A stretch of 64,000 nucleotides of DNA from Conservatibacter flavescens (GCF_002795425.1 NZ_PHHA01000009.1:1-64000), one strand, 5' to 3'. Positions 30,484-43,145 are shown, numbered from the stretch's first letter. The notes: generated from the letters alone by a model not told the origin. Program-made: numbers and translations.

Positions 30484-31263
30484 TTATTCTACCGCATTAA
30501 TATCGTCAACAAATCCGACGGCTGCCCCAACATTATAGCGCAAATCTACATAAGATAATTTTTTATGTTCAGGCACTTCAATTTGTGGATAAATTGTCAC
30601 AAAACGCTCAATTTTTTTCGTCCACTCTCCACGCCCAAGCTTTAATAATACATCATTATCCAGCACAATTTGCCAAGAACCGCGTTCATCGACTCCTACA
30701 GATTTTAACGATAAATTTTTTGCTCTTAGTTCTCTAAAAATCTGGCTCCATGCAGCTAAAACAACTTGGCTTTGAAAATCCGGGCCTGATAGTTGAGGTA
30801 AATTCGGATTTTTTAACTTATCAAAAGGTAATTTAAAAATTTCCCCTTGAGGTGACACTAGCTGGGTGTCGTTCCAAATGGCTGCTGGCTGATATTCTGT
30901 TACCCAAATACTCAAACGGTCTGGCCAAATTTTTCGAACAATCGCGCCCTTAATCCATGGCAAAGACTCAATTTTTGCCCGAATTAAGTCCACATCTTGC
31001 CCAAAATACCCTTTTAAGTCTCCCATTTCGAGGATAACATCACGTACATCTGTGTAAGTCGTAAATTGTGGTGCCCCCGCCAAAGCAAAAGCACTAATTG
31101 GCTTATTATCTAATTTTTCTAACCAACCTTGCCAATTTGCATAAATAAAATACAACACGCCAACGCATAATAACACAAGCAATGGTTTTATCAGCATAAA
31201 AAAACCATGCCGCTGTTCACCATAACGGACATTCTGTGCCGTTTTGCGTTTTAATACATTCAT
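30484..31263 (-). CDS. ftsQ: Divisome protein FtsQ
   Basis: A bitopic membrane protein of 259 residues, part of the FtsQLB complex. A short basic cytoplasmic tail is followed by a helix at about 23-44 (MLIKPLLVLLCVGVLYFIYA) and a periplasmic POTRA domain (about 57-125, containing VRDVILEMGDLKGYFGQD). The beta domain ends YVDLRYNVGAAVGF, which matches the conserved YVDLRY-x-x-G motif. Its ATG overlaps the ddlB stop (TAATG), so translation is coupled. Confidence 0.95.
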   Translation of the reverse strand: MNVLKRKTAQNVRYGEQRHGFFMLIKPLLVLLCVGVLYFIYANWQGWLEKLDNKPISAFALAGAPQFTTYTDVRDVILEMGDLKGYFGQDVDLIRAKIESLPWIKGAIVRKIWPDRLSIWVTEYQPAAIWNDTQLVSPQGEIFKLPFDKLKNPNLPQLSGPDFQSQVVLAAWSQIFRELRAKNLSLKSVGVDERGSWQIVLDNDVLLKLGRGEWTKKIERFVTIYPQIEVPEHKKLSYVDLRYNVGAAVGFVDDINAVE

Positions 31264-32186
31264 TAAACGCTAAGCTCCAAAATTTTCGCGACTAATTGCT
31301 CAAAAGAATAACCAACTGTTTTGGCTGATTTAGGGAACAAACTATGGCTCGTCATACCCGGTGTCGTGTTTACCTCTACCAAGCGAAACTGTCCTTTACT
31401 ATCCGCCATCACATCAATACGGCTCCAACCACGGCAACCCACAACATCATAAGCTTGTTTAACTAATCGACGAATCTCCTGTTCACGCTCATCACTTAAA
31501 CCGGCTGGGCAAAAATATTGAGTATTATCCGAAACATACTTCGCCTCATAATCATAGAACTCTCCTTCTGGGACAATTCTAACCGCAGGCAATACTTCAC
31601 CATCCAGTACCGGCACAGAAAACTCGTCGCCATCTAACCATTCTTCAATTAATACTGTATTGTCATATTTTAAGGCAAATTCCACCGCACTTTTTAACTG
31701 CTCTTCAGTTTTAACTTTCGTTAACCCTACGCTTGACCCTTCTTGAGAAGGTTTAACCATGAGTGGCAGACCTAATTTTTTGACAACTTCTGACGGGTTT
31801 AGTTCGCTAAATTGATGTTTATAAACAATTTCCATATCGGCAATAGGCAATCCAAATGCTTTCCATAACATCTTTGTGCGCATTTTATCCATCGTTAAGG
31901 CTGAGGTCATCACACCACATCCAGTGTAAGGAATACCTAATTGCTCTAATAACCCTTGCAATGTACCATCTTCACCACCGCGACCATGTAAAATATTAAA
32001 TACCCGTTCAAAGCCTTCTTCTTTTAAATTTTCAACCGGAAAAGCTTTGGTATCAATACCATGTGCATTATAGCCTTGAGCTTGTAAGGCAGCTAACACA
32101 GCTACCCCTGAATTTAAAGACACTTCACGCTCAGCAGATGTACCACCGAATAACACCGCAATTTTTTGTTGTTTTAAAGGCTTCAT
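31263..32186 (-). CDS. ddlB: D-alanine-D-alanine ligase
   Basis: An ATP-grasp ligase that makes the D-Ala-D-Ala dipeptide for MurF. It has 307 residues. Motifs are [19 protein letters not shown] near residue 9, [12 protein letters not shown] near residue 64, [15 protein letters not shown] near residue 145 and the C-terminal [18 protein letters not shown]. The Tyr of the flexible loop ([16 protein letters not shown]) is in the place typical of D-Ala-D-Ala rather than D-Ala-D-Lac enzymes. It lies between murC and ftsQ, overlapping ftsQ by one base. Confidence 0.97.
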   Translation of the reverse strand: MKPLKQQKIAVLFGGTSAEREVSLNSGVAVLAALQAQGYNAHGIDTKAFPVENLKEEGFERVFNILHGRGGEDGTLQGLLEQLGIPYTGCGVMTSALTMDKMRTKMLWKAFGLPIADMEIVYKHQFSELNPSEVVKKLGLPLMVKPSQEGSSVGLTKVKTEEQLKSAVEFALKYDNTVLIEEWLDGDEFSVPVLDGEVLPAVRIVPEGEFYDYEAKYVSDNTQYFCPAGLSDEREQEIRRLVKQAYDVVGCRGWSRIDVMADSKGQFRLVEVNTTPGMTSHSLFPKSAKTVGYSFEQLVAKILELSV

Positions 32187-32282
32187 ATTATCTCATTCTC
32201 ATCATTTATAGGGACAATCCCTTTTATATTCAACTAAATCTTATTCAGAATGCACGACACATCCCACAAAATAGATCGCACC

Positions 32283-33719
32283 TTAGTTTGTCGTCCACAG
32301 TTCAACTAAGTTACGAGACAAACGGCTGACATTCCCAGCACCTTGAGCCAAGATAAGATCGCCATCTTGTAATACTTGATCCATAATTTCAGGTAGCTGT
32401 GCATGATCGGCTACCAAAATAGGATCAACTTTGCCTAAATTTCGGATAGAACGACACAAAGACCGACTATCAGCTCCCGCAATTGGCGCTTCACCCGCCG
32501 CATAAACATCAAGCATAATTAAAATATCAACCTGTGACAGGACTTGTACAAAATCATCAAATAAATCACGGGTTCGAGAATAACGATGTGGCTGAAACAC
32601 CATTACAATCCTTTTATTCTCCCACCCTTGACGAGCAGCTTGAATAGTCACATTGACTTCTGTTGGGTGATGACCATAATCATCTACTAACATAACTTTT
32701 CCATTTGGACGAATAAATTGCCCTAATTGGTCAAAACGACGTCCAGCCCCCTGAAAATCTGCTAATGCGGCTAAAATAGATTCATTATCAATCCCTTCTT
32801 CTTTTGCAACAGCTAACGCCGCCGTTGCATTTAGCGCATTATGCTTACCTGGCACATTCAACAGCACATCAATACGTTCACCATTCGGTGTAATCACTGC
32901 ATAATGCCCCTGAAAGCCTGTTTGCTGATAATCTTCAATACGATAATCTGCGTCTTCGCTAAAACCATAGGTAATAACTTGTCGTCCTACCTGTGCTTCT
33001 AACTCTCGCAAAACAGGATCATCTGCACACATCACAGCTAAGCCATAAAATGGTAAGTTATGTAAGAAATTCACATAAGTCCGTTTCATCTCATCAAAAT
33101 CACCATGATAAGTTTCCATGTGATCTGGCTCAATATTCGTCACCACTGAAACCATCGGTTGCAAATGTAAGAAAGACGCATCACTTTCGTCAGCTTCGGC
33201 AATTAAATAACGGCTCGCCCCAAGATGTGCATTTGTACCCGCTGATTTCACTAAACCACCGTTCACAAAAGTTGGATCCAGTCCTGCTTGAGCATAAATC
33301 ATAGAAACCATCGCGGTTGTCGTGGTTTTTCCATGTGTTCCCGCAATTGCAATACCATGTCGAAAACGCATAATTTCAGCTAACATTTGTGCTCGCTGAA
33401 TCACTGGAATGCGTTTATCTTTTGCTGCAACAACCTCAATATTATCCGCCTTAATCGCACTTGACACCACAACAACACTCGCATTTTCTATATTTTCGGC
33501 CTTATGCTCAAAGAAAATCGTTGCACCTAAAGAAATTAAACGTTGTGTAACCGCACTTTCTGCAATATCTGAACCTGTAATAATATAACCTTCGTTCAAT
33601 AACACTTCAGCTATACCACCCATACCGGCTCCACCAATCCCAACAAAATGAATTTGGCTCACACGGCGCATTTCTGGTACAACACAACGAATACGTTGTT
33701 GTAAGTCTTGTTTTGTCAT
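32283..33719 (-). CDS. murC: UDP-MurNAc:L-alanine ligase
   Basis: Adds L-alanine to UDP-MurNAc, the first residue of the stem peptide. The start is placed at ATG 33719 ([12 protein letters not shown]), 13 bases after the murG stop with GAGAAG upstream; an earlier ATG at 33752 would overlap murG by 20 bases. The product has 478 residues. The UDP-binding [14 protein letters not shown], the ATP site [13 protein letters not shown] and [15 protein letters not shown] are intact. A 96-base gap with no evident hairpin separates it from ddlB. Confidence 0.97.
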   Translation of the reverse strand: MTKQDLQQRIRCVVPEMRRVSQIHFVGIGGAGMGGIAEVLLNEGYIITGSDIAESAVTQRLISLGATIFFEHKAENIENASVVVVSSAIKADNIEVVAAKDKRIPVIQRAQMLAEIMRFRHGIAIAGTHGKTTTTAMVSMIYAQAGLDPTFVNGGLVKSAGTNAHLGASRYLIAEADESDASFLHLQPMVSVVTNIEPDHMETYHGDFDEMKRTYVNFLHNLPFYGLAVMCADDPVLRELEAQVGRQVITYGFSEDADYRIEDYQQTGFQGHYAVITPNGERIDVLLNVPGKHNALNATAALAVAKEEGIDNESILAALADFQGAGRRFDQLGQFIRPNGKVMLVDDYGHHPTEVNVTIQAARQGWENKRIVMVFQPHRYSRTRDLFDDFVQVLSQVDILIMLDVYAAGEAPIAGADSRSLCRSIRNLGKVDPILVADHAQLPEIMDQVLQDGDLILAQGAGNVSRLSRNLVELWTTN

Positions 33720-33732
33720 AATCTTCTCTTTT

Positions 33733-34791
33733 TTACTCATTGGCATTTTCAATAATTACATCCGCCACACGTTTTGCGGCTAAAGGTTTTGCCATTTCTT
33801 TTGCCTTGATAGCCATCGCTAACAATTTTTCACGATCAAGCTCTGTCAAATATTGAACTAACACTTCCGGTGTTAAATCTGCTTGCTGCACAATTTTCGC
33901 AGCACCCACATCAGCCAAATATTTTGCGTTTAGGTATTGTTGCTGATCCTTATGCTGGAAAGGCACGAATATCGCAGGCACGCCGATTGCTGCAATTTCG
34001 CTAACCGTTAACGCTCCCGAACGACAAATCACAATATCGGCCCATGCATAAGCTTCAGCCATATTATCAATAAACTCCATTACAGAAACTTGCGCATTTT
34101 GTGGATAAAGTGCGGTCACTTTTTCCAAAGATCCTTTACCCACTTGATGACGAACCTCTAATTTATCCGACAATTGCTCAACCATTTTCGGCACCGTCAG
34201 ATTTAACACTCGAGCCCCTTGACTCCCGCCAACCACTAAAACACGTAATTTACCGCTACGTTCTGCAAAACGCGTTTGAGGACTTGGCATTGCGAATAAA
34301 GATTGGCGCACTGGATTCCCAACCACTTCTGCTGCCGGAAATGCGGTGGGAAAAGCTTGCAATACACGGGCTGCTAATTTTGATAGCCATTTATTTGTCA
34401 AACCCGCCACTGCATTTTGCTCATGTAAAATAACTGGCACATGACATAATTTTGCTGCAACACCGCCAGGCCCTGAGACATAGCCTCCCATACCAAGTAC
34501 TGCATGAGGTTGATAATTTTTGATAATTTTTCGCGCTTGCCAAATTGCTCGAATAATCGCAAAGGGCGCGGTGAGTAGTGGCCTTATACCACGATCGCGT
34601 AAACCTTCAATTTGAATAAACTGAATTGGAATACCATGCTTCGGCACTAAGGTGGCCTCCATACGATCTTTCGTACCTAACCAACAAATCTCCCAACCTT
34701 GTTGTTGTAATTCTTGTGCTACCGCAATGGCAGGAAATACGTGTCCACCGGTTCCACCGGCCATCACTAATAATCGTTTATTCTGTGTCAT
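33733..34791 (-). CDS. murG: Lipid II synthase (GlcNAc transferase MurG)
   Basis: A membrane-associated GT28 enzyme that transfers GlcNAc from UDP-GlcNAc to lipid I, giving lipid II. It has 352 residues from ATG 34791, one base after the ftsW stop; an upstream in-frame start at 34821 would overlap ftsW. The glycine-rich loops are [16 protein letters not shown] and [12 protein letters not shown], with [11 protein letters not shown] between. The donor-site motif [17 protein letters not shown] is near residue 255. It sits between ftsW and murC as in all gammaproteobacterial dcw clusters. Confidence 0.98.
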   Translation of the reverse strand: MTQNKRLLVMAGGTGGHVFPAIAVAQELQQQGWEICWLGTKDRMEATLVPKHGIPIQFIQIEGLRDRGIRPLLTAPFAIIRAIWQARKIIKNYQPHAVLGMGGYVSGPGGVAAKLCHVPVILHEQNAVAGLTNKWLSKLAARVLQAFPTAFPAAEVVGNPVRQSLFAMPSPQTRFAERSGKLRVLVVGGSQGARVLNLTVPKMVEQLSDKLEVRHQVGKGSLEKVTALYPQNAQVSVMEFIDNMAEAYAWADIVICRSGALTVSEIAAIGVPAIFVPFQHKDQQQYLNAKYLADVGAAKIVQQADLTPEVLVQYLTELDREKLLAMAIKAKEMAKPLAAKRVADVIIENANE

Positions 34792-34792
34792 G

Positions 34793-35983
34793 TTAATCAT
34801 CTCGTAAATGCGCATGACCACTGCGCATCACACGGTTTTCATGGTCAATACGTAATAAAATAGCTATTGTGATAGACATCGTAATTAAACTCGAACCACC
34901 ATAACTTACTAATGGAAAGGTTAAGCCTTTCGTTGGCAATAAGCCCAATGCCATACCTAAATTCACAAAGCCTTGAAAGAAAATCCAAAAGCTAATTCCA
35001 AAGGCAAAAAAACCACCGAAACGTTGTTCTAGTTGTAAAGATTCTCGCCCAATTTTCATTGCTCGGACAATTAATGCGCCCAATAAAAAGATCATCACGG
35101 TAATACCGAGTAGGCCAAATTCCTCTCCTACTACAGCCATCACAAAGTCAGTATGTGCTTCAGGTAAATATTCTAATTTTTGAATTGAGTTACCTAACCC
35201 CTCTCCCCAAAATTCACCCCGACCAAATGCCATTAAAGAGTTAGATAATTGGAAACCAGTCCCATAAGGGTCTTTAAACGGATCCATAAACGCAGTTATC
35301 CGTTTTAAACGATAAGCAGAGGAAAGCACCAGCACCACAAAAAGGAAGATAACTACGGCTATCAATCCAATAAATTGCCAAATTTTTGCGCCAACAATAA
35401 ATAACAAACCAAAGGTAATCACAACTAATACTACCGCACTTCCTAAGTCCGGCTGCTGCAATAATAAAACCCCAAAAGCGGCAACAACAAGAAAAGGTTT
35501 GAATGCGCTTAATTGCTTACTACGAACTTCATCATATTTACGCACAAAATAACTCGATAAATAACAAGTTAGGGCTAATTTCGCAAATTCAGCAGGCTGA
35601 AAGTTCAATGGCCCAAGAGGAATCCAGCGCCTTGCCCCGTTCACTTCACGCCCAATACCCGGAATCATAACTAGCACAAGAAAAATTAATGCCGCAAAGA
35701 AAATATATACATGCCATTGCTGCCAACGATTCATAGGCACTTGCAAAAAGAAATAAGCGAGTCCAACAGATAAAAAGAGATAAATCCCATCACGCTTAGC
35801 AAAATAGAACGGATCATCAAATAAACGCGTACCGACCGGAATAGAAGCTGACGTTACCATCACTAAACCAATTAATAGTAAAATAAAAAATAACCATAGC
35901 AATGTGCGATCATAGAGCAAATTACTTGGTGTCATTTGCGTCCAGCGTTCATAACTTTGCTTAAAATCCTGTAAAAATCCCAT
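34793..35983 (-). CDS. ftsW: Septal peptidoglycan polymerase FtsW
   Basis: A SEDS-family glycosyltransferase with ten predicted helices in 396 residues, working with FtsI at the septum. The catalytic-loop region [25 protein letters not shown] is near residue 112. The conserved extracellular aspartate lies in KEPYG-like [14 protein letters not shown], and [19 protein letters not shown] is present further on. The C-terminal [16 protein letters not shown] signature is intact. It lies 13 bases after murD, with murG starting one base after its stop. Confidence 0.97.
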   Translation of the reverse strand: MGFLQDFKQSYERWTQMTPSNLLYDRTLLWLFFILLLIGLVMVTSASIPVGTRLFDDPFYFAKRDGIYLFLSVGLAYFFLQVPMNRWQQWHVYIFFAALIFLVLVMIPGIGREVNGARRWIPLGPLNFQPAEFAKLALTCYLSSYFVRKYDEVRSKQLSAFKPFLVVAAFGVLLLQQPDLGSAVVLVVITFGLLFIVGAKIWQFIGLIAVVIFLFVVLVLSSAYRLKRITAFMDPFKDPYGTGFQLSNSLMAFGRGEFWGEGLGNSIQKLEYLPEAHTDFVMAVVGEEFGLLGITVMIFLLGALIVRAMKIGRESLQLEQRFGGFFAFGISFWIFFQGFVNLGMALGLLPTKGLTFPLVSYGGSSLITMSITIAILLRIDHENRVMRSGHAHLRDD

Positions 35984-35996
35984 TTTTTATCTCAAA

Positions 35997-37298
35997 TTAA
36001 CTACATTTTGCTAAATGCGTAAATATCTCACCACGTTGTTCAAAACTTGAAAATTGATCTAAACTTGCACAAGCGGGGGACAATAATACCATATCCCCCA
36101 CTTCTAAGCGTGGGCGAATTGCATCTATGGCCTGTTCCATTGTGTCAAATAACTGACTTTGCGCGGATAATTCAGCTAATTGTTTACCATCACGCCCAAA
36201 ACAATAACAATAAATATGAGACTCATTGATTAAGGCCGCAAGCTCAGAAAAATCCGCGCCTTTGCCATCGCCACCCAATAATAAATATAATTTACCTGCG
36301 ACTTGTAAACCATTTAAAGCGGCAACTGTACTGCCCACATTCGTTGCCTTAGAATCATTAATCCAGCTTACACCATTCGCTTCGTGGGCTAATTGGAAGC
36401 GATGGGCTAAACCGCCAAATTCACGAAGTGCGGTCAAAATACCCGTATTTTTTATCCCCGCCCCTTGAGCAAGGGCAATAGCGGCAAGCATATTCATTTG
36501 ATTATGTCGCCCTGTTAATCGAGCTTCAGAGCATGGCAGGAAAGGGCTATCATGGGCCATTAATAATTGCGAACCATCAGCCTCTGTTTTCAGCCAATAA
36601 TCCCCATTATCTTCCCCAAAACTCACGGCATTTTTTATACTTTCAGCCATTGTGAGTGGGTCTTCACTATTAATCACTGCAGTTTGACAATTTTCATAAA
36701 TACGTAATTTGGCTTGGCGGTAATCTTCTAAATCCACATAGCGATCCATATGATCCTCTGTCACGTTAAGTACCGTCGCAGAAATCGCTTTTAAACTATA
36801 AGTCGTTTCTAACTGAAAACTTGATAATTCAAGAACATAAATATCATAATCATCATTGAGCAAAGACAAGGCCGGAATGCCAATGTTACCGCCCATTCCG
36901 GTTTTCAATCCAGACGCTTTCGCCATTTCCGCCACAAGGCTCGTTACCGTGCTTTTACCATTTGAGCCTGTAATAGCAATAATAGGCTTATTCGCTTCAC
37001 GACAAAATAACTCAATATCACCAATCACCTCAACACCGGCAGAAAGCGCGGTTTGAATTTCAGGCGTTTTTACAGCTAAACCTGGACTAATCACAATAAT
37101 ATCACTTTCTAATAACCATTGTTGATTGAGAGAGCCAGTGTGTAATGGCACATTTGCCGCGAGTTTATCTGTGCCTGTGGGATTCGCTCGCGTGTCAATT
37201 ACTCGGACATTCGCTTGCTTAGTAAGTAAAAAATCGACTACTGACAAGCCTGTTTTGCCTAATCCGATAACCGTGATATTTTTATTCTGATAATGCAT
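35997..37298 (-). CDS. murD: UDP-MurNAc-L-Ala:D-glutamate ligase
   Basis: Adds D-glutamate to UDP-MurNAc-L-Ala. It has 433 residues. The UDP-binding domain opens ITVIGLGKTGLSVVDFLL, the ATP site is AITGSNGKSTVTSLVAEM near residue 107, and the central domain has LNVTEDHMDRY and NDSKATNVGSTVAAL. The glycine-rich LYLLLGGDGKGADFSEL marks the C-terminal domain. The gene lies 21 bases after mraY and 13 before ftsW. An uptake signal lies inside the gene near 36427. Confidence 0.98.
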   Translation of the reverse strand: MHYQNKNITVIGLGKTGLSVVDFLLTKQANVRVIDTRANPTGTDKLAANVPLHTGSLNQQWLLESDIIVISPGLAVKTPEIQTALSAGVEVIGDIELFCREANKPIIAITGSNGKSTVTSLVAEMAKASGLKTGMGGNIGIPALSLLNDDYDIYVLELSSFQLETTYSLKAISATVLNVTEDHMDRYVDLEDYRQAKLRIYENCQTAVINSEDPLTMAESIKNAVSFGEDNGDYWLKTEADGSQLLMAHDSPFLPCSEARLTGRHNQMNMLAAIALAQGAGIKNTGILTALREFGGLAHRFQLAHEANGVSWINDSKATNVGSTVAALNGLQVAGKLYLLLGGDGKGADFSELAALINESHIYCYCFGRDGKQLAELSAQSQLFDTMEQAIDAIRPRLEVGDMVLLSPACASLDQFSSFEQRGEIFTHLAKCS

Positions 37299-37319
37299 GT
37301 TATTTTCTTCAATCCAAGA

Positions 37320-38405
37320 TTAACGCAATTTCAATGTCACCAAGCCAATTAGCACCAACATTAAAGATATAATCCAAAAGCGCACGATAACACGAGGCTC
37401 TGGCCAGCCTTTTTTCTCATAATGATGATGAATAGGCGCCATTAGGAAAATGCGTTGTTTATTGCGCAATTTGTAAGAGCCGACTTGTAAAATGACAGAC
37501 AATGCTTCTACCACAAACACGCCACCCATAATCACAAGTAATAATTCTTGGCGCACCAATACGGCAACCACACCTAATGCTCCACCAAGAGAAAGAGAAC
37601 CCACATCCCCCATAAATACTTGAGCGGGATAAGTATTAAACCATAAGAAACCTAAACCGGCCCCAACAATCGCGGTACAAAATACCACTAATTCAGAGCT
37701 ATATTTTATATAAGGAATATGCAAATATTCTGCGAAATTGACATTTCCCGTTGCCCATGCAATTAACGCAAATGCGCCCGCAACTAAAACCGTCGGCATA
37801 ATGGCGAGACCATCTAAACCGTCCGTCAAATTCACCGCATTACTGGTCCCCACAATCACAAAATAAGACAATACAATATAGAACAACCCTAATTGTGGCA
37901 TAATTTCTTTAAAAAATGGCACAACTAAGCGCGTTGCATCTGTATCTTTGCCCAAGCAATACATACCGAACACCGCAACAAGCGCAATCGCAGATAACCA
38001 GAAATATTTCCAACGCGCAATCAAACCATCTGTATTCTTACGTACGACTTTATAATAATCATCTACAAACCCCACTATGCCATAACCAAATAAAATCAGC
38101 ATACTGAACCAAATATAAGGGTTTGCAAGATTCGCCCATAACAACACACTTATACCAATAGCAATCAAAATCATGATGCCACCCATCGTTGGTGTGCCTT
38201 TTTTACTCAAATGACTTTCAGGGCCTTCTGCGCGAATAACTTGCCCGAATTTCAATACTTGTAAACGGCGAATAATCTTAGGCCCAATCCAAAGGGAAAT
38301 TAACAACGCGGTTAATAACGCCATAACGCCACGTACAGTAATATAAGAAATCACATTAAAAATTGTGTGATATTGTACTAAATATTCAGCTAACCAAACT
38401 AACAT
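37320..38405 (-). CDS. mraY: Phospho-MurNAc-pentapeptide translocase
   Basis: An integral membrane enzyme of ten helices and 361 residues that loads phospho-MurNAc-pentapeptide onto undecaprenyl phosphate, forming lipid I. Its start, [12 protein letters not shown], matches E. coli. Signatures: [11 protein letters not shown] near residue 70, the aspartate pair in [17 protein letters not shown] near residue 115, [13 protein letters not shown] near residue 190, and the catalytic-site region [12 protein letters not shown]. The cytoplasmic loop [13 protein letters not shown] carries the three-histidine motif. It overlaps the end of murF by seven bases. Confidence 0.99.
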   Translation of the reverse strand: MLVWLAEYLVQYHTIFNVISYITVRGVMALLTALLISLWIGPKIIRRLQVLKFGQVIRAEGPESHLSKKGTPTMGGIMILIAIGISVLLWANLANPYIWFSMLILFGYGIVGFVDDYYKVVRKNTDGLIARWKYFWLSAIALVAVFGMYCLGKDTDATRLVVPFFKEIMPQLGLFYIVLSYFVIVGTSNAVNLTDGLDGLAIMPTVLVAGAFALIAWATGNVNFAEYLHIPYIKYSSELVVFCTAIVGAGLGFLWFNTYPAQVFMGDVGSLSLGGALGVVAVLVRQELLLVIMGGVFVVEALSVILQVGSYKLRNKQRIFLMAPIHHHYEKKGWPEPRVIVRFWIISLMLVLIGLVTLKLR

Positions 38406-39784
38406 GAAAAACGATCCTTTAACTTATCAATCACTGTTTCCATTTGCATACGACGTGATCCTTTTGCTAATACGACAACTTTTTGATTATGTTCTAATTT
38501 CTGTTGAATTATTGGCTCAAGATAAGCCACTAATTGTGATTTATCTGTAAAATGTTGACCTTGGCAAGAGGCGCTAATTACCGCACTTTCTTCCCCAAAG
38601 CTTACCACCATATCTAACGGATTATCTGCTGCAAAATTTGCAACCTCTTGGTGACAAAGTTTACTATTTTCACCTAATTCCGCCATATCGCCAACTACAA
38701 AAATACGAAATGCCGAATATTTTTGTAAAACACGAATGGCAGATAGTAAGGAATCCACATTAGCATTGTAAGTATCATCAAGTAAAAGCAAGTTTTCACA
38801 AGGTTCTATTGGAAATAAACGTCCCTTAACCTGAGACTTACGCTCTAATCCGGCTTTAATTTGTGGCAATGTTGCGCCCACATAGGTCGTCAATGCAGCG
38901 GCAGCCACAGCATTACTCACATTATGCTCCCCTAAATAAGGTAGATGAATTGCAATTTCCCCTTGTGGTGTACATAAAATGAAATTTGCACCTTGCTCGG
39001 TATAATGAATATCTTTAGCATAAAAATCAGCTTGAGAGTGCTTTGCAGAAAACGAGCGGACTTCATGTTGCCCGATGGGTGCCCGCCATTCGCTGTCTAA
39101 ATAATGACAATCCCAATTGACTAAAGCCACACCATTCGGTTGTAAACCTAAATAAATTTCACCTTTTGCTTTCGCCACACCTTCAATAGAACCAAATCCC
39201 TCTAAATGTGCAGCAGCGACATTATTTACCAACGCAACATCTGGTTGCACCAAATTTGTGGTATACGCAATTTCTCCCTGATGATTTGCACCAAGTTCAA
39301 TCACCGCGAATTTATGCTGTTGGGTTAAACGTAATAAAATAAGTGGCACACCAATATCATTATTAAAATTGCCATGAGTAAACAACACTAAATCTGGCTC
39401 ACCCGCAGTATTTTGTAAAATAGCTGCCGCCATTTCTTTGACCGTCGTTTTCCCCGACGATCCCGTCATCGCGACAGTTAGTGGCTTAATCTGCTGTTTT
39501 AACCATTTAGCCAATAAACCCAAAGCAAGACGAGTGTCCGCCACCACAATTTGAGGAACAGACAATGACATATCTGCTTGTTGTACGACTACAGCGACCG
39601 CGCCTTGTTCTATTGCTTTATCTAAGTATTGATGAGCATCAAAATGCTCACCTTTTAAAGCGAAAAATAAACCATTTTCACAAGAATAGCGTGAGTCCGT
39701 ACTCACTACTGAGATCGTCTTATTTTCGCCAATGAGTTCGCCATTAATTGCCTGAGCCACTGTATTTAAATCAAGAGTAATCAT
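38399..39784 (-). CDS. murF: UDP-MurNAc-tripeptide:D-Ala-D-Ala ligase
   Basis: Adds D-Ala-D-Ala to complete the UDP-MurNAc pentapeptide. It has 461 residues. The ATP site is [18 protein letters not shown] near residue 107. Further landmarks are [39 protein letters not shown] and [13 protein letters not shown]. The substrate dipeptide comes from DdlB in the same cluster. It is 11 bases after murE and overlaps mraY by seven. Confidence 0.98.
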   Translation of the reverse strand: MITLDLNTVAQAINGELIGENKTISVVSTDSRYSCENGLFFALKGEHFDAHQYLDKAIEQGAVAVVVQQADMSLSVPQIVVADTRLALGLLAKWLKQQIKPLTVAMTGSSGKTTVKEMAAAILQNTAGEPDLVLFTHGNFNNDIGVPLILLRLTQQHKFAVIELGANHQGEIAYTTNLVQPDVALVNNVAAAHLEGFGSIEGVAKAKGEIYLGLQPNGVALVNWDCHYLDSEWRAPIGQHEVRSFSAKHSQADFYAKDIHYTEQGANFILCTPQGEIAIHLPYLGEHNVSNAVAAAALTTYVGATLPQIKAGLERKSQVKGRLFPIEPCENLLLLDDTYNANVDSLLSAIRVLQKYSAFRIFVVGDMAELGENSKLCHQEVANFAADNPLDMVVSFGEESAVISASCQGQHFTDKSQLVAYLEPIIQQKLEHNQKVVVLAKGSRRMQMETVIDKLKDRFSC

Positions 39785-39795
39785 AACGTTATCAT

Positions 39796-41262
39796 CTATT
39801 TTTCTTGTAATAATGTTTGTAAAATCTCACGATCGGAAAAAAACGATTTTTTTGTCCCGATAATTTGGTAATCTTCATGCCCTTTACCTGCGACTAAAAC
39901 AACATCATTTTTGACCGCACTTTTCAACGCAAATTGTAATGCTTTTTCACGACCATGAATGACATGGGCTGACTGTGGCGACTGCAAGCCCGCCAAAATG
40001 TCTTCAATAATACGCTCTGGGTTTTCTGTTCGTGGATTATCATCAGTAATAATCACTTGATCAGCAAGACGCTCTGCAATAGCCCCCATTAGTGGTCGCT
40101 TACCCGCATCGCGATCTCCCCCACAACCAAACACACACCACAATTGTCCCGGACAATGTAAACGAGCGGCTTCAATTGCCTTTTCTAAGGCATCAGGCGT
40201 ATGGGCATAATCCACAATAGCTGTCGGTTTATCACTTGCAGTAAACATCTCCATACGTCCACAAACACCGGTTAATTGATTAACCGTATTCAGCAAATCT
40301 TCTAGTCGATACCCCAGCGCCAGTAAAGTTGCCATAACCAATAACAAATTGCTCACATTAAATGCACCAATTAGAGGACTTTGTAATTCGCCATTCCCCC
40401 AATAGGAATCAAATTTAATATGCACCCCGCCTTGATTAAAGGTAAGTGCGGTCACTTTTAACCATTTTTTCTGCATAGGAATAAAGTCAGGCTGACAACT
40501 TACCGCTATGCCATCTGGTAATTCTTTAAGCCATTTTCGACCAATCTCATCATCAGCATTAATAATTTTGTGAATAGTTTCTAATTCACTAAACAATCGT
40601 TTTTTTGCTGCTGCATAAGCGTCCATTGTGCCATGATAATCCAAGTGATCACGACTTAAATTCGTAAAAATGCCTGCCGCAAAACGTAGCGCTTCAACGC
40701 GATGTTGTATTAATCCATGTGAAGACACTTCAATAGCTGCAAAATCTGCACCAAGCTTAACAAAATCAGATAAAGAAGACTGAATCTCAATAGCGGATCC
40801 AGTAGTATTTTGTGCTTCTTTTATTTGTCCGAATAGCCCATTACCAATGGTGCCCATGACTGCACTTTTATGGCCTAATAATTGTGTCCATTGCGCTAAC
40901 AATTGAGAAATAGTCGTTTTTCCATTCGTACCAGTCACGCCCACTAATGTCAATTGATGAGAAGGCATGCCATAAAATAATCCGGCTATCTCTGATAATC
41001 GCTCAGCCAACTGGTAAAATGCAATAATCGGCACATTTTGACACATTTGGATCTGTCCATGTTGCTGAACATCATCTGTATCACTGAGTACAGCTGCCGC
41101 GCCTTTTTCTATTGCCTGAGGAATAAAACTACGACCATCGACTTGATGGCCTTTTATTGCAACGAAAAGACAGCCATGCGTTACGGCACGGCTGTCTAAC
41201 GTCATCGAATGCAATGAAATATCAGGTAATTGACCTGCTAAAATTGATCTCAATCGACGCAT
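39796..41262 (-). CDS. murE: UDP-MurNAc-dipeptide:meso-DAP ligase
   Basis: Adds the third stem residue. The motif [13 protein letters not shown] near residue 410 is the DNPR signature of enzymes that use meso-diaminopimelate rather than lysine. It has 488 residues. The ATP site is [18 protein letters not shown] near residue 110, with [12 protein letters not shown] and [16 protein letters not shown] further on. The active-site lysine that is carbamylated is expected in KRLFSEL. It is 23 bases after ftsI. Confidence 0.98.
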   Translation of the reverse strand: MRRLRSILAGQLPDISLHSMTLDSRAVTHGCLFVAIKGHQVDGRSFIPQAIEKGAAAVLSDTDDVQQHGQIQMCQNVPIIAFYQLAERLSEIAGLFYGMPSHQLTLVGVTGTNGKTTISQLLAQWTQLLGHKSAVMGTIGNGLFGQIKEAQNTTGSAIEIQSSLSDFVKLGADFAAIEVSSHGLIQHRVEALRFAAGIFTNLSRDHLDYHGTMDAYAAAKKRLFSELETIHKIINADDEIGRKWLKELPDGIAVSCQPDFIPMQKKWLKVTALTFNQGGVHIKFDSYWGNGELQSPLIGAFNVSNLLLVMATLLALGYRLEDLLNTVNQLTGVCGRMEMFTASDKPTAIVDYAHTPDALEKAIEAARLHCPGQLWCVFGCGGDRDAGKRPLMGAIAERLADQVIITDDNPRTENPERIIEDILAGLQSPQSAHVIHGREKALQFALKSAVKNDVVLVAGKGHEDYQIIGTKKSFFSDREILQTLLQEK

Positions 41263-41285
41263 AAAAGCACCTTAATAAAATTCTG

Positions 41286-43136
41286 TTAATTGCTTTGTGC
41301 GGCCTGTGGTTCATTTTTTTCTTTATTCAGACGCACGGTTCGTTTCGCCATTTTATCCAATGCTTCTTGCCCATCTGGTGTAATATTGTTGGCTCGTAAT
41401 GTATATCCCATAATTTTTGAGAATAACGGAGCTGAAATCGCACCACCATAATATTGCCCAGCTTTAGGATCATTAATTAATACCACTAGAGCGAAACGAG
41501 GATCACTTGCAGGAGCAATGCCTGCGGTATAAGCTAAGTATTTATCAACATAGCGACCATTTTCTGTTTTTTTCGCGGTCCCGGTTTTAATTGCAACACG
41601 ATACCCCTCAACAGCAGCCGCTTTACCACCGGCATCGGGCGCTGCAACAGCCTCCATCATTTTCACCACATCACGAGTAACTTTTTCAGGAAACACTCGG
41701 CTACCAATAATCGGCGGGTCAACTTTCGTAATCGACAACGGTCGCGCGATCCCAAAACTGCCTAACGTAGCGTAAGCGCGCGCTAACTGTAAAGGTGTAA
41801 CAGTTAAACCATAACCATAAGAAAATGAAGCGCGCTCAATATTAGACCAACGTTTACGATCTTTCGGGAAAATACCATTCGTTTCCCCTTCTAAACCTAA
41901 ATTTGTTCGTTGACCAAACCCTGCATTCGCATAATTTTCCACCAACGCCATAGGAGGCATTTTTAACGCCAATTTACTGACCCCAATATTACTGGAGTTT
42001 TTCAAAATTTGTTCTAAAGATTGGCTTTGACGGCGCGCAACATCAGTAATCATTTTACCATCTACTTTAAATGGAACAGTTTCAATCACCGTATTATGGT
42101 TCGCAACACCACGTTGAAGTGCGGTCAAAACAACAAAAGGTTTTACAGTTGATCCGGGTTCGAAGGTATCCGTGATAGCGCGATTACGGCGAAACTCAGC
42201 TTTAGACCCTTCACGATTATTCGGATTGTATGAGGGGGCATTTGCCATAGCTAAAATCTCACCCGTGCGAACATCAACTAACACGGCTGTACCTGATTCC
42301 GCTTTATTTTCCGCAACGGCTTTTTTCAACTCACGATAAACCATAGATTGCAGTTTTTCATCAATACTGAGGGTAACATCATGGGCATCATATTTTTTCA
42401 CGTCCTCAATATTTTCGACCACATTACCATATTTGTCTTTACGATAAGTACGAGAACCCGATTGCCCTACTAGCAAAGAATTGAAACTTTTTTCAATCCC
42501 TTCAATCCCCTCACCATCAATATTTGTATAACCAATTAAATGGGCTGCTTCCTCTACTCTAGGATAAAAACGGCGAGGTTCAGTTTCTAAATAAACACCT
42601 TTGACTTTTAATTCTTTAACATACTGAGCCACTGTCGGAGACACTTGACGGGATAAGTATAAAAAACGGGATTTAGGATTTTTCTCAATGCGCTGTACTA
42701 GGGTTTTATAAGATACCCCCAAAGCTTCCGATAAAGCCTGCCAACGCTCCTTGTCTTTTAAGGTCTCTTTATCTAATCCGTCTTTGACATCAATATACAC
42801 TGAATACATAGGCACGCTAACTGACAATAAATGCCCATTACGATCCAGTATTGAACCACGAAAAGAAGGGATTTCTTGTTTGCGTAAAGAGCGTTTATCC
42901 GCTTCTCCTGCAAGTTGATCAGACTCCAATACTTGTACATAAGTTGCTTTGGCCACCAATGAAAACAACCCTAACATAACAAAGCCTAATGCCCATCTAT
43001 AACGACCTTTAAGAAAACTGTTCGTATAAACTTCTTTTTGCTTATTCAGTTTGACACTGCTGCCCCCTCCTGCAATCACTTTTTTAGCAGGACGGCTCAA
43101 TTTATTTTTATTCATTGGTGCATTGAACTTAACCAT
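41286..43136 (-). CDS. ftsI: Septal transpeptidase FtsI (PBP3)
   Basis: A class B penicillin-binding protein of 616 residues that cross-links septal peptidoglycan with FtsW. The single helix is at about 46-66 ([20 protein letters not shown]), then the pedestal and the transpeptidase domain. The active-site motifs are STVKPF (SxxK), SSN in [13 protein letters not shown], and KTGT in [14 protein letters not shown]. Compared with H. influenzae PBP3, the residues aligned with Arg517 and Asn526 are Lys and Asp here, and Met377 is Lys. The C-terminal tail is rich in Lys, Asn and Gln. It starts nine bases after ftsL. Confidence 0.97.
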   Translation of the reverse strand: MVKFNAPMNKNKLSRPAKKVIAGGGSSVKLNKQKEVYTNSFLKGRYRWALGFVMLGLFSLVAKATYVQVLESDQLAGEADKRSLRKQEIPSFRGSILDRNGHLLSVSVPMYSVYIDVKDGLDKETLKDKERWQALSEALGVSYKTLVQRIEKNPKSRFLYLSRQVSPTVAQYVKELKVKGVYLETEPRRFYPRVEEAAHLIGYTNIDGEGIEGIEKSFNSLLVGQSGSRTYRKDKYGNVVENIEDVKKYDAHDVTLSIDEKLQSMVYRELKKAVAENKAESGTAVLVDVRTGEILAMANAPSYNPNNREGSKAEFRRNRAITDTFEPGSTVKPFVVLTALQRGVANHNTVIETVPFKVDGKMITDVARRQSQSLEQILKNSSNIGVSKLALKMPPMALVENYANAGFGQRTNLGLEGETNGIFPKDRKRWSNIERASFSYGYGLTVTPLQLARAYATLGSFGIARPLSITKVDPPIIGSRVFPEKVTRDVVKMMEAVAAPDAGGKAAAVEGYRVAIKTGTAKKTENGRYVDKYLAYTAGIAPASDPRFALVVLINDPKAGQYYGGAISAPLFSKIMGYTLRANNITPDGQEALDKMAKRTVRLNKEKNEPQAAQSN

Positions 43137-43145
43137 ATTATCCCT

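Noticed and set aside
41286-43136. Calling FtsI a beta-lactam resistance allele
   Set aside because: The differences from H. influenzae could be ordinary species divergence; sequence from one strain cannot show resistance.
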